Shown: one piece after another, positions 10,732-20,733 of the stretch
Position numbering within the stretch: position 1 is the first letter of the stretch
How the letters are laid out: each line of letters opens with the position of its first letter
The notes under the pieces: model-generated
The model's input: only the letters and a program-made list of their open reading frames with translations
Told to the model about the DNA's origin: nothing
The model's database searches: none
NCBI GenBank assembly: GCA_022578965.1
Contig: MU400512.1
Coordinates: forward strand, 62,001-126,000
Source of the DNA: Xylaria sp. FL1777
Lineage: Eukaryota; Ascomycota; Sordariomycetes; Xylariales; Xylariaceae
DNA length: 64,000 nucleotides
Direction of reading: 5' to 3'
Made by a program: the position numbers and the translations under genes

Positions 10732-12336
10732 CCTCGTGCTCTCTCCGCCGGGTGTTCTGGCGACCTTTTCAGTGAGTCGGTCTTGTATCGCTAGTCCCGG
10801 GAGTTGTCCCTTTGAGGGAGAGAAAAAAAGGCTACATCGTCGACCCACAGTTAATGATACAAGGGCATCCGGGCCGAGATCGGGAATCCCTCTTCACCAC
10901 ATTGAAGAGAATTCATATAGTAGGATGAGTACAGTATTTAAACGTTTGCAAGAAAGGGACAGTCAATTTACAATTACGTGCAGTAATATGGCAAGGAATG
11001 AACTGTCACTTTCGCATTATGCTCTGAGCAAAGACAGGGATCTATTAAATTGTTATCATTATCAATCTTTTCTTACTCCTATGATGCTAGGTCGGTTGAT
11101 TAAAGTCATACCGTGACTGATATTATCATGAATTGAAGAACCGGTGTTCATTTGAGAGGCTCCTGGCTCTAGTGGCTTGTCTTATGGACGACGCCTCGTG
11201 TTCTGATGTCGGGCAATATTATCAGTCTCATGGAAGTTCCCGGACATATAGCCATAACTTGTATTATTATAATCCCACAAATTAGTACACGAAGATGCCT
11301 AATTGTTGATCAGAATATGGGAGTCATCCTCTAGAGAATAACTGTGAGCGGAGACTATGAAAACTAGACAAAATAATAATCATAATAGGTACACCAGGCT
11401 ACAACTGTAGTGGCAAGGTTAGGTGATGACCTCTTCCCTATTCCATTACTGCTCTAATATTTGAGCAATATGATTCTGTTGGACGATCATAATCGTGTTA
11501 CTATGACGAGGGCTGCTGTGAGGGCTTGGAACTGAGAACTTGACCCTATTCAGAATACCCCATCCGGGCTCACGCCGGGCTTGGTGGCTGTGCTTGGATC
11601 TATATACACAATATGTCTCAGATAAGTGAGCGCCGAATAGTTTCACTTCTGAAGACGCGAGACAGTCTCAATAGATCTCAGTACAGCGTAGTACGGTCCA
11701 GGTGTCTCACCGAACTATGCATTTGGGTATCGCACAAGTGAAGGAGCCGTAGATGACAGGAAAATTCGTCGGACAGGCTCCGGAAATTATATAGTAAGGT
11801 AATTTAAGTATTTATTCGGTTCGCAACGCGTCTGCACTGCCGACGGTCAGTAAATTAGTTGTGTGGGGGAATGTACATTATTACCCTTAGCAAACGTCCA
11901 TTGGATTCGCCACGAAATGCGTCGTTGCAACATTTTCAATGGTGATCGAACTATCCCCCTATCGTGGAATCGTTACTCTTTATGGGAGGAATCAGCTATG
12001 TTCGTCGCGAGTTAAAATTCACAACATTTGGGTACACACTTAGCGTCTAATATGCATTTTACTGAGAGACTGTGCAACCCGAGGGCTAGATCTTCATGAT
12101 CTTCGTCTTCAAAGTGGAATAGATTTGTTTAATATTCTTACCCTACTAGGTAAAGTAGAGCCTCTGGCAGTACAATCTGTTCACCATGGTTGATATAATC
12201 CTAGTCTTTATGCGATCAGAGGGACACACGAATGATACGAAAAAAAATTTCCTAGAACAGTAGTAAAGTTAGAGCATGTTGACTATATTAGTAGCTATAT
12301 CTAAACTCGCTCGATTTATTAAGATCTAAGGACTTA
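10732..12336. other. Intergenic region, no gene recognised
   Basis: This 1.6-kb stretch holds the promoter of the transporter gene and the 3' flank of the GH25 gene. It is AT-rich with only short, composition-poor ORFs. No tRNA or long repeat was seen. Confidence 0.4.
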
Positions 12337-13060
12337 TTATCCCTTGGCGATCCTGACGAGACCAGCCATATCGCCGTTAAACACATCGGAGTCACCACCA
12401 TACGCATAGGCGTCGTTGTACTGCCAGAAGGTATAATACGGCCATCCGCCAGGCGGGGTGCCAGCGCTGCTGCTATACCGAGCGAGGACCAAGGGGTTAG
12501 TACTGGTGAAGGCGTTTGAGTTACCCGTGCAGGACGACCACCATGAGGGGTTGGTGTAGAGCAGAGGGTACACGCCAGTCTTGGAGTGGTAGGTATCACT
12601 GAAGTCCTTGATCCAGGCGACCGTGGCGCTGACCGAGAGCACACAGTCACCCTCTAGATCGAGCATGCCAGGGAGGGTGATGCCGTCACCGGACCACCCA
12701 CCGCCGTGAGCGAGGAAGTAGTTCGCTTGGGTTGCGCCGGAGCTCGTATCCAGGTGAGCAAAGTGATACCCGCCACGGATGAAACCAGCACTCGTGGCAC
12801 CGCTGTAGTGGGAGCTAAAGCTGGAGTCGATGTAGGTTGTTCCCTCGGTCGCCTGCTCTCAAGGTCAATTTCTTGCTAGTTGACTTCCGTGTGGTAGATT
12901 TATAATGATGAAGTCTCACCTTGATGATGACGAACCGGGCGCCGGCGCTATACGCTGCGGCAAAGTTGACACTCGGCTGATAGTGGGAGATATCGAAGCC
13001 CTGGACAGTCGCGAGGGCACTCTTGGCAAGAGCGAGGAGGGAAATAAGTGTGGCCTTCAT
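12337..13060 (-). CDS. Secreted GH25 lysozyme (Chalaropsis-type N,O-diacetylmuramidase)
   Basis: Predicted extracellular enzyme cleaving the beta-1,4 bond of bacterial peptidoglycan. Exons 12920..13060 and 12337..12852 give 218 residues, joined as FVIIK|ATEGTTYIDSSF across a 67-nt intron. Seen: a hydrophobic signal peptide (MKATLISLLALAKSALA), the GH25 start GFDISHYQ with the conserved first Asp, GYHFAHLD, the catalytic D-x-E in MLDLEGDC (about residues 112-114), GVYPLLYTNPSWW, and WQYNDAYAYGGDSDVFNGD near the end. The size is normal for a single-domain fungal GH25, with no cell-wall-binding repeats. The family is common in bacteria and patchy in fungi, where it is taken as an antibacterial or bacterivory enzyme; lateral transfer from bacteria is often proposed but cannot be tested from this window. 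Confidence 0.92.
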
Positions 13061-15850
13061 GGTGGTTCGATGGCTTGCTTGACTTTACAGTTCTGAGCTG
13101 ATGTGGTCGTGACGATCAAGCATGTTATGTTGTTGAAGGGGGCGAAGGCCAGCTTTATGCCAATGCTGGGCTCCTCCTGATAACTGCTCCTGCGAAAGCC
13201 CGCGGGATAACCGGCGAATAAAACTAGGGACATCATCAACATGCAAGTCGATGACCCTGCAATTCGCTAGGTAGGTGTTGCGTAGTAACCAGCACCCTAT
13301 CTTCATAGGTTCGAATCGGTAAAGGGTGTGTCTAATTGCCGATCTCCCTTTGGCCTTTGGGCCCCCATTGTGGAAGAATTCCGACCAGTTGGAGCTGATC
13401 TAGGGTACTGGCGATCTCATTTCTGCTTGTTGAAAGCACGTATCTTGTCATCTGCCTGCTCGGCTACGTCGACCTAAGCTTCGTGGCGTTCACCTGCCGA
13501 TCGTGGAAACAGGTGAAACTCGCCTGACGGTTCGTGGGGTGTCATTGCGCTAGTGGTGAGCGGTCGAATTCCGCTCTGTTTTAGTTGTGCTCGTGAATGG
13601 GGAATTTGCAGCTTCTGGTGTCTGTAACTTCATATTCTATTACCTGGCCGCGGATGTGTATTGGATATAGCTTCAACTATGTAACAAGCACTAGGCATTT
13701 CGTGGAAATACAAGTAGTGCATACCAAGAGTATCCGACCCGTCTTCTAGTCGTTCTAATTCGACGCAGATAATCCATAGAGATCGAGGATGAGAATTGTG
13801 ACTATATGTAGTGAATAGGTTGGTGGTAACATCACCTTAAGCCTCTAACCCCATCAAAGGAAGTCTATGCTAGTAAAACAAGCTAGTAATGATTTTAGTA
13901 AGAAGAGGATTGTTCGAGCTAGGTATGGAAGCCGGGTTGACAGGTAAGTAGTGCATCCACAGATGATGCCGCCAGACAAGTAGCTCGTGTATGATAGAAG
14001 TGTAGCCATAGGATTTAGAGCAAAACAAGCTTGAAGTCATAAAGGTCAGCTCCTTCTCGATCAGGGGTGGCACTCTTTTACCACACATTGTCACTCGTAT
14101 GTCGTATTGGTTGGCAGTACGAGACGTCCCTTAAACAACGTCGTTGGATAGGAGTATCAGCGCTCGGGGATCCAAGCAGGTCAGTCACATCACTTGAAGT
14201 ATCTATCTATGTAGCAATACAATTCAGACAGCCTTCGCATTGAATAGAAATTCAAAATAGGATCGTTATGCACCGTACCCGTTCCAGAGTAGATATAAGT
14301 TATACAGAAAAAAGGGTGAGAGGACGCCATGTTTTTGGAATCGAACCATCACAACTTGTCCTTTCACTTTGGATTCGCTCGGTGACGCTGTTACCAGCTA
14401 AGGACTGAAGGACATAAATGCAGAATGAAGACTTAAACAATGGCAAGTTTAATAATTGTAGTCAGGTAGATTTGTATATATAATAAAAATGAAAAGCTTG
14501 AGAATCGCGCACTATCTACGTGTAGTGTTACAAGGTACCTATGTGCATGTACTGTAGGTAAGCCGTAGCTTGAAAGTCGCCGATTACATCAACATATTAC
14601 CTATAAGTACCGGTATGTGAAAGATAGAATAAGCAATGGCCGAGAACGCCGGCCCCTCCCGCAAATTTTCGGTCTCCGGATTCAACTCTGCCAGTGCAGC
14701 CTGCAGGGACGCGGAGAATCCTGTTGTTGTGAGGCGCTATTATAGGTTATTAGTCTAGTACCTACCTCGGTACTGCATCGGGCATGCTCTGATAGGCTAG
14801 AGATCATGAGTACTACATCAGCCGGGCACGTAATAGTAAGAAATGTGTAAGTACCAGGAACTAGTTGAAACTCCACAATGTAAGGTATGTCCGAACCCTA
14901 ATAGTAGTACCTATCTAGCTTGTCATGATAGTGCATAAACTAGACTGACCGAACTCGCTACATACCTACTTAGGTACAAAGGCGCGAATCGTGTTCGTGT
15001 TAGAAAACTGCCCAGATGCTTATTGTATAAGCCAAGATCCCCCTTTAGATCCTCCTAGTACTGCTCTAGGTATTCTTAAAGCTCGCTCTCACTCACACCG
15101 ACACATTTCATTCTAATTTTGTTCATTTATCCCTCCCCCTCTTCTTGATTCTCGTCTGACTCCTCTCACTACCAACATCACATTCCACCATACCATACTT
15201 ACTACGTACACATACACCTGGTTAATCTGGATGGAGGTTTCTTACTGAGCGTCCAGGACCCAGCATTTATTACAAATACTCCTTGTTGGCCGACATTGTT
15301 GCACACTCGCTCCCAACAACGGTGCAATTGGATACTTATTGCGTTACCTACTTACAATAGTAGGTGTTTCTAAGATCATTGCCAAGCCAAGATCGTCACC
15401 AAGCAATCACAATCAAACAAACACAAACTTCCCGTCGGACACCATAGGCCTGGAAGACAAGAAAGCGACAAGAAGTACGAAGTAAGAATAAAAAAATAAG
15501 ACAGATCTTTGAAATGTCTGCCTCACCGGAGTATCCCCGTGCTGGAAAGCGTCCTCGTAAGTTGATAACCTTAATTTTTTTTTCTCCCACCGGCTGTCTC
15601 CACTTCCTCCTACAGTACTACATACCTATGTGGGTAGGCAGGTAAGCATGTACTTTCCCTAGGTACCTAGGTACTGTAGGTGCTGGAGTGTAAGGCCTAT
15701 CTTAACCCATCTACCCCTCTATACCTACCTATACTTAAGCTACGTACCGGGTGGGATTTCCAAACTGTGAATGGAATCTACCTAGGTAGCCTTGGTAGCT
15801 TAAGGCGCTGATATTCTTTCCAAACCTTCTCCCATCCTCCCAATTATTTC
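13061..15850. other. 2.8-kb divergent intergenic region between the GH25 and emg1 genes
   Basis: Both genes are transcribed away from this stretch. TACCTAGGTA palindromes lie at 15664-15673 and 15779-15788. A short ORF with coding-like start at 15514 ends at a GTAAGT donor (see findings), and another short ORF lies at 14636-14758. A tRNA B-box-like sequence at 14337-14347 (minus strand) lacks a foldable tRNA around it. No confident gene otherwise. Confidence 0.4.
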
Positions 15851-16727
15851 ATGAAATATCATCGTCTTAACAGTATGGCTTCGACCACAGGCACTCAGTC
15901 TCTCCCGCCTCCCGCCCTACCGCAGCTCGTCGCCGAGCAAAACGTCCCCATCGCTGCGAGCGACAAGGACACCCAGAGGCTTATCGTCGTACTCTCTAAT
16001 GCCAGCCTCGAGACCTACAAAGCTTCCCATGGCGGCGGTGCCGGTCGCATGGGCATGCAGCGCGAGGACAAGTACTCTCTCCTCAACAGCGACGAACACA
16101 TCGGGGTAATGCGCAAGATGAACCGTGACATCAGCGACGCGAGACCCGATATCACGCATCAGGTGCGTGGTCCTACCCTGTTGTTGCCCAACCAACGTGT
16201 TCATTATTACAGTCTGCATTCAACATGCTGACGCCTCTCCGCTAATGTAGTGCCTTCTAACCCTCCTCGACTCTCCCATCAACAAGGCCGGAAAACTGCA
16301 AATCTACATCCACACCGCAAAGGGCGTACTAATCGAGGTTTCCCCGACCGTGCGAATCCCCCGAACGTTTAAGCGCTTTGCTGGGTTGATGGTTCAGCTC
16401 CTCCACCGTTTATCGATTCGATCCACAAATTCGCAAGAGAAACTGTTACGAGTCATCCAAAACCCCATCACCGACCATCTACCACCAAACTGTCGCAAGG
16501 TTACGCTCAGCTTTGACGAGCAGATCGTACGACCGAGAGACTACATCCAAAACCTGAAGCCGAAGGAGAGCGTTTGCGTCTTTGTCGGTGCCATGGCTAA
16601 GGGTTCCGACAACTTCGCCGACGAATACGTAGACGAGAAGATTGCCATCAGCAACTACAGTCTCTCGGCCAGCGTTGCCTGCAGCAAGTTCTGCCACGCT
16701 GCTGAAGACGTCTGGGACATCATTTAG
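15851..16727 (+). CDS. emg1: EMG1/NEP1, 18S rRNA pseudouridine N1-methyltransferase
   Basis: SPOUT-class enzyme that methylates the hypermodified pseudouridine of 18S rRNA and is needed for 40S assembly in the nucleolus. Exons are 15851..16162 and 16251..16727, joined at [14 protein letters not shown] across an 88-nt intron. Two in-frame ATGs, 15851 and 15875, are candidates; the second gives a 254-residue protein beginning MASTTGTQ, which looks more like other fungal EMG1 N-termini. Seen: [79 protein letters not shown], the SAM-site loop VFVGAMAKG, and [20 protein letters not shown] with the usual terminal EDVWDII. The assignment is firm. Confidence 0.95.
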
Positions 16728-19194
16728 CCCGGCTCCCTGGTCCTCCTCGAGGCATCAGTACATGCTCTCGGACCAGCTTCTGGGATGAAATACGTGAGGT
16801 GGATCGGCGGTGGTGCGTATGAGGTTGATGTGGGCGGGCGGCGGCTTTCGCAGGATCTGCTATACAACATTGCGGTGAATGCGGCCGCCCCCTTCGCTTG
16901 GGTCTATGAGTTTTGCTGTCGCTGTTTTTACAACCAAAACATCAGGCGTTCAACAGGAGATCCAATGACGTCTTCACCGTCTCGGCGGGCCAATTCAACC
17001 TGGTCCCCCGTTCTTTTCCCTTCGTATTCTCTTTGTCTCCTCTTTTTTGCACATTGAACCGTCGGGACATTTGCACCCGTCGCCTCTGTCACTAACTTGA
17101 CGTCTCAGTATATATGGAGCTATGGGTTGACCCTGTATGAGGACTTCCCGCTCTACAAACAACGGGCTAGATTACGATTTCTCTCGCTCACCAGATAGGC
17201 GGAAGAGCCATATGGATTCAAGTAGTGGTTTGAGCCGAGTACGGATGTGAGTGAAGAGGTAAACATCAAGTCGATGCTTCAGTCAAAGACCCATGTGTTG
17301 GGGAATTGTACATTCAAGAGCTCTCCGACGCTACGGTTAGCCATGACTCAACGGATAAGGCTAATGGATTGTCGATCGTGATGACTACAAGACAAAGGAG
17401 CAGCCGTGGTTATCAATATCGAGCTCACATGTTATTGCTATTATTACATTGCCCGCTATAGTGTGGTAGCGTTGTGTAAGAGTAGTTAGAAGAAGTAGAA
17501 GTTGGAATCAAGAAGCCCTAATTTGTAATCGTAAAAGACCGAGACTGGTCACCCGGTGTTCCTAATCGCTGTCAGAGACTGCCTACTAGGAGGTAGGTAG
17601 GTACCTTACCATGGGCATCAGGGGGGCGCAATGGTAGTGGATAGGTAATGTAGGTAATGTAGAGAGTACTGAAGTCTGATACGGGGTATCTAGAGGATGC
17701 CGGGACGCAGCGTCCGGGCTCCACTTGCCAGTAACCTCTGTTCACTGGTCTACACGTGTAATCCCCCCCGGCCAGTCGAAGGGAGAGCAACGTGAATATA
17801 GAGGGGCTCTCGGACCTTTTATATCGGCCTACCTACCTAGTACGCAGTATGTAGTAGATGTGCTCTACCCCGGGCTAGCCTATGTATGCTATGCCCCCGA
17901 TCATCCAGCTTTCCCGATCCCACCTTGCCAAGTAAGTCTCCCACTTTTTGGGCCGTCTTGGACGAGATGCGTTGACTGGGCCACGGCAAGCGCCCAACCT
18001 GCAATCCGTGTGCGTGCAGAGACCTGTTGCGAGGCCATTCTACCATCCTACCATCCCCTACCGTGCCGGTTGCGCAGCGGGTGGCCTCACATGCCTCGAA
18101 TCGCGTCAAGAGGAGTGGGATCGGCACGGTGATGGGCAGAACAGCAGAACGGCCGTAACCAACGCTAATGCAGGCATCACCTCACTGGCCCAAACGGGGA
18201 CACGGTACAGTCCAAGTAGGAAGTAGGGCATCAACCAGCGTGGCAGACCCTCTGTTGCCAAGAAACCCGTCTGCTACTGGCCACCAGTGTCCGAGGGATT
18301 CGCCTCTGGCGATGGACATGGCAGGGCCTCTCGGACATGGCAGCATGCTGGGCTGACGGGGCAAGAGAATGTCGGTCTAGCTTGATTCTGCGATACAGAC
18401 CGTTGATTGTACAACACCAGACGCACTGTCCTATGCACATCACGAAATACTTGTATGGCGCTGCCCTCTCCTATTCGCTCCCTCGTTCGCCAGTCCAGCA
18501 ATACGTGGATCCATCTTGAGAGACGGCTAACGACACTTCAGCTATCTAGTATACCTCAGGGACTGTGACGAGCCACAACAACACACGGGTTGAGGGGCTG
18601 CACATGGCAAAGCTAGCCTGCATCCATACCTGACAATAAGCCGCCTTTTCAATACTTACTACTGACTCATTGTCTGAGCCTGGCCTTGCTGGTATTTCTA
18701 GATCCCTTAAGAAGCGAGGTGGCACGCTGCTGCTGTTCTCATATTGGTCTTGAAAGTTGTACTTTGTTGTCATCCTTTCTCTTCAAGGCTAAGTAGGAAG
18801 CTCTGAAGTGAAGTCCATTGCCCGTACATTTATACAAACGTTCAACCTGCAATCCCCCAATCCCCCAATCCATCGTCGTTGTCGTCGTTGTCGTCGTTAT
18901 CGTCGTCCAGGCCAGTTAGGACACAAGGCTTCATTCTTCGGTAGCCCAAGTTGGTCGCATCTGATCTCACCTTATACATCATATCCGTCTTGCCTACGGT
19001 TGGTCCAGATAACTGCATCTGCCCCGCGAGGCTGCCTCTCCACTGCATCGACCCCAGACGCATCCCACCATACCTATCAACGGACCCTGATTCTCGAGAA
19101 GAGGGCTGCTGCAATACAACACCAAGCCTACTTTCATTTGCCTCCAGACCGTCGACTACACCTGTAAAACCCTTCTTCCACGCACCAGCCCCCA
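16728..19194. other. 2.5-kb intergenic region, no confident gene
   Basis: This holds the 3' flank of emg1 and the promoter/leader of the glyoxalase-fold gene. The first 350 nt are GC-rich with a coding-like ORF (about 16785-17057) that matches no family I know, and could be UTR or a gene remnant. Several overlapping ORFs at 17.7-18.5 kb look like shadows of GC-rich DNA. A possible small minus-strand gene starts at 18773 (see findings). A GTCGTC/GTTGTC microsatellite lies at about 18870-18908. Confidence 0.4.
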
Positions 19195-20733
19195 ATGCAG
19201 GCTCTACCGTACGTCCAGGTCAAGGATCTTCCTCCTTCCGCCTCTTTTTACTCGGCCGTCACCCAACCTCTCGGCCTGCGTTTTATATCCGCCAACTCAT
19301 CATCCATTGTTTTCGGCAACCCGGAACCGACTTTCGAGGTCAAGACTACTGTTAACGCACCCCGGCCGACACGTATAGTCCTCTCGGTCAGCTCGCCGTC
19401 CGTTGTGTCTGCTTTCCACGCTGCCGCGAGGAGAGCGAATCCGGGCGGTAACTCGAATCTTGTCGTCAAGGAAGACGACGGCTTGAGTGGTGAAAGTCGT
19501 GCAAGTGCTACCGACCTCGAAGGAAACGTCATAGAGATCGTCTGTCTCCCTTCGAATCACTCACCAGGTTATGCGGGGTCGACAGTGCGTCAGAGCCAAT
19601 CAACCACCAAACAAGCCACTCGAATCCTCGACTGGAATTTGGACATTGCGACCTCGGCCTTGGGTGCCGCACAGTTCGTTGCTAGCTCAACCTCTCCGTT
19701 ACGACCGGGACTAGCAACCATCATGCCTACTACGGGTGACGAATCCTATCGAATCATACGGCGTAGCTTTACGACGTCTACAGTTGAGTCTCCTCCTCCT
19801 CAGCAGCAGACCTCGAAGGGCCTCAGCACTGGCGCTATGGTGGGAACAGTTTTAGGCGCTGTTGCTGCAGGCGCTCTAGGAGCTGGGATTACATACGCCT
19901 TCATTAAAAAGGAGCGTGACCGTGCTCCGCGTCAGGAGTTCGACGCACCGCCCTTCCATCGTCGAGCTACGTATCCGGAGCCAATGGACCATCAACCCCG
20001 CTACGTAGAGATGGAGAGAACCGTCGAGAAGGTCAGGTACCCCGAGCAGTATCCTCCCGGATCGAACAGGTACCCGCAACCCACGTACACCACGCGACGT
20101 TCGCAAGCCAGCAGCCCGCCCGTCGAAGAGGTTGACAACCGAAGTAGTCGTCCTAGCCCGGCATCACGCGTGAGGGACCGCAGCCTCGATCCCCCCCGGA
20201 AACCCCTAATGATCACCGAAACAGAACACAAGAGCAACGTTGGTTCGCAAGATCCTGAACCCCCTCGTCCCGTCACGGAATTTGAACGTGGCAGCCAGGT
20301 GGGTTCTCGGCACACAACAAACGCAAAGTCCCAGTTGCATGCCGAATTATTCAAGCGGCGAAACCCAGCACCATCCAAGGTCTCCTCGCAGGCGCCAGAC
20401 GCCCGTAGTCATGTGTCCTCTCGTTCCAGGCGCGGCGATGACGACCGGCGTAGCCACGCGGGCTCGAGACATAGCAGCGTGCATCCGCCTCGCAATGCCG
20501 ATGCCGAGACGTACGTGTCGGCGCGTAGTGAGAAATCTATTAGTACGGTGCGGCCGACCAAGACCCAGACGCAGTCCAAGGCGCCTAGCCGCGCGGCGAG
20601 CTACGTTTCGGCGCGCGACATTCCCTCGCCGCCCAAGGAGGTAGATTGGGAGGATATTGTCGACGACGACGACAAGGCCAGTGTGGCACCAAGCGATAGT
20701 ATTAGTTGTGTGGGGGAACGACCTAGTAAGTAG
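19195..20733 (+). CDS. Uncharacterised glyoxalase-fold (VOC) protein with a membrane segment and long disordered tail
   Basis: Single-exon gene of 512 residues starting at ATG 19195. Residues 1 to about 125 resemble a vicinal-oxygen-chelate/glyoxalase fold: YVQVKDLPPSASFYSAV, PLGLRF, SSIVFGNPEPTFEV, then TRIVLSVSSPSVVSAFHAAA and SATDLEGNVIEIVCLPSNH, which parallels the DPDGN-type strand of the fold. The usual metal-binding His/Glu set is not obvious, so catalysis is doubtful. A single Gly/Ala-rich hydrophobic segment (about residues 211-235, ending AFIKKERDR) looks like a membrane helix. The remaining 280 residues are Arg/Ser/Pro-rich with loose repeats such as VGSRH, SHVSSRSRR, SHAGSRHSS and two YVSAR motifs. 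The stop overlaps a GTAAGT donor-like sequence (CCTAGTAAGTAG), so a further 3' exon is possible. Function unknown. Confidence 0.8.
   Translation: MQALPYVQVKDLPPSASFYSAVTQPLGLRFISANSSSIVFGNPEPTFEVKTTVNAPRPTRIVLSVSSPSVVSAFHAAARRANPGGNSNLVVKEDDGLSGESRASATDLEGNVIEIVCLPSNHSPGYAGSTVRQSQSTTKQATRILDWNLDIATSALGAAQFVASSTSPLRPGLATIMPTTGDESYRIIRRSFTTSTVESPPPQQQTSKGLSTGAMVGTVLGAVAAGALGAGITYAFIKKERDRAPRQEFDAPPFHRRATYPEPMDHQPRYVEMERTVEKVRYPEQYPPGSNRYPQPTYTTRRSQASSPPVEEVDNRSSRPSPASRVRDRSLDPPRKPLMITETEHKSNVGSQDPEPPRPVTEFERGSQVGSRHTTNAKSQLHAELFKRRNPAPSKVSSQAPDARSHVSSRSRRGDDDRRSHAGSRHSSVHPPRNADAETYVSARSEKSISTVRPTKTQTQSKAPSRAASYVSARDIPSPPKEVDWEDIVDDDDKASVAPSDSISCVGERPSK

Noticed and set aside
14330..14405. tRNA-like sequence on the minus strand (B-box GGTTCGATTCC and an A-box-like TAGCTGGTAAC)
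   Set aside because: The T stem pairs over only two to three base pairs, the acceptor stem does not pair, and the A-to-B spacing is too long, so it does not fold as a tRNA.
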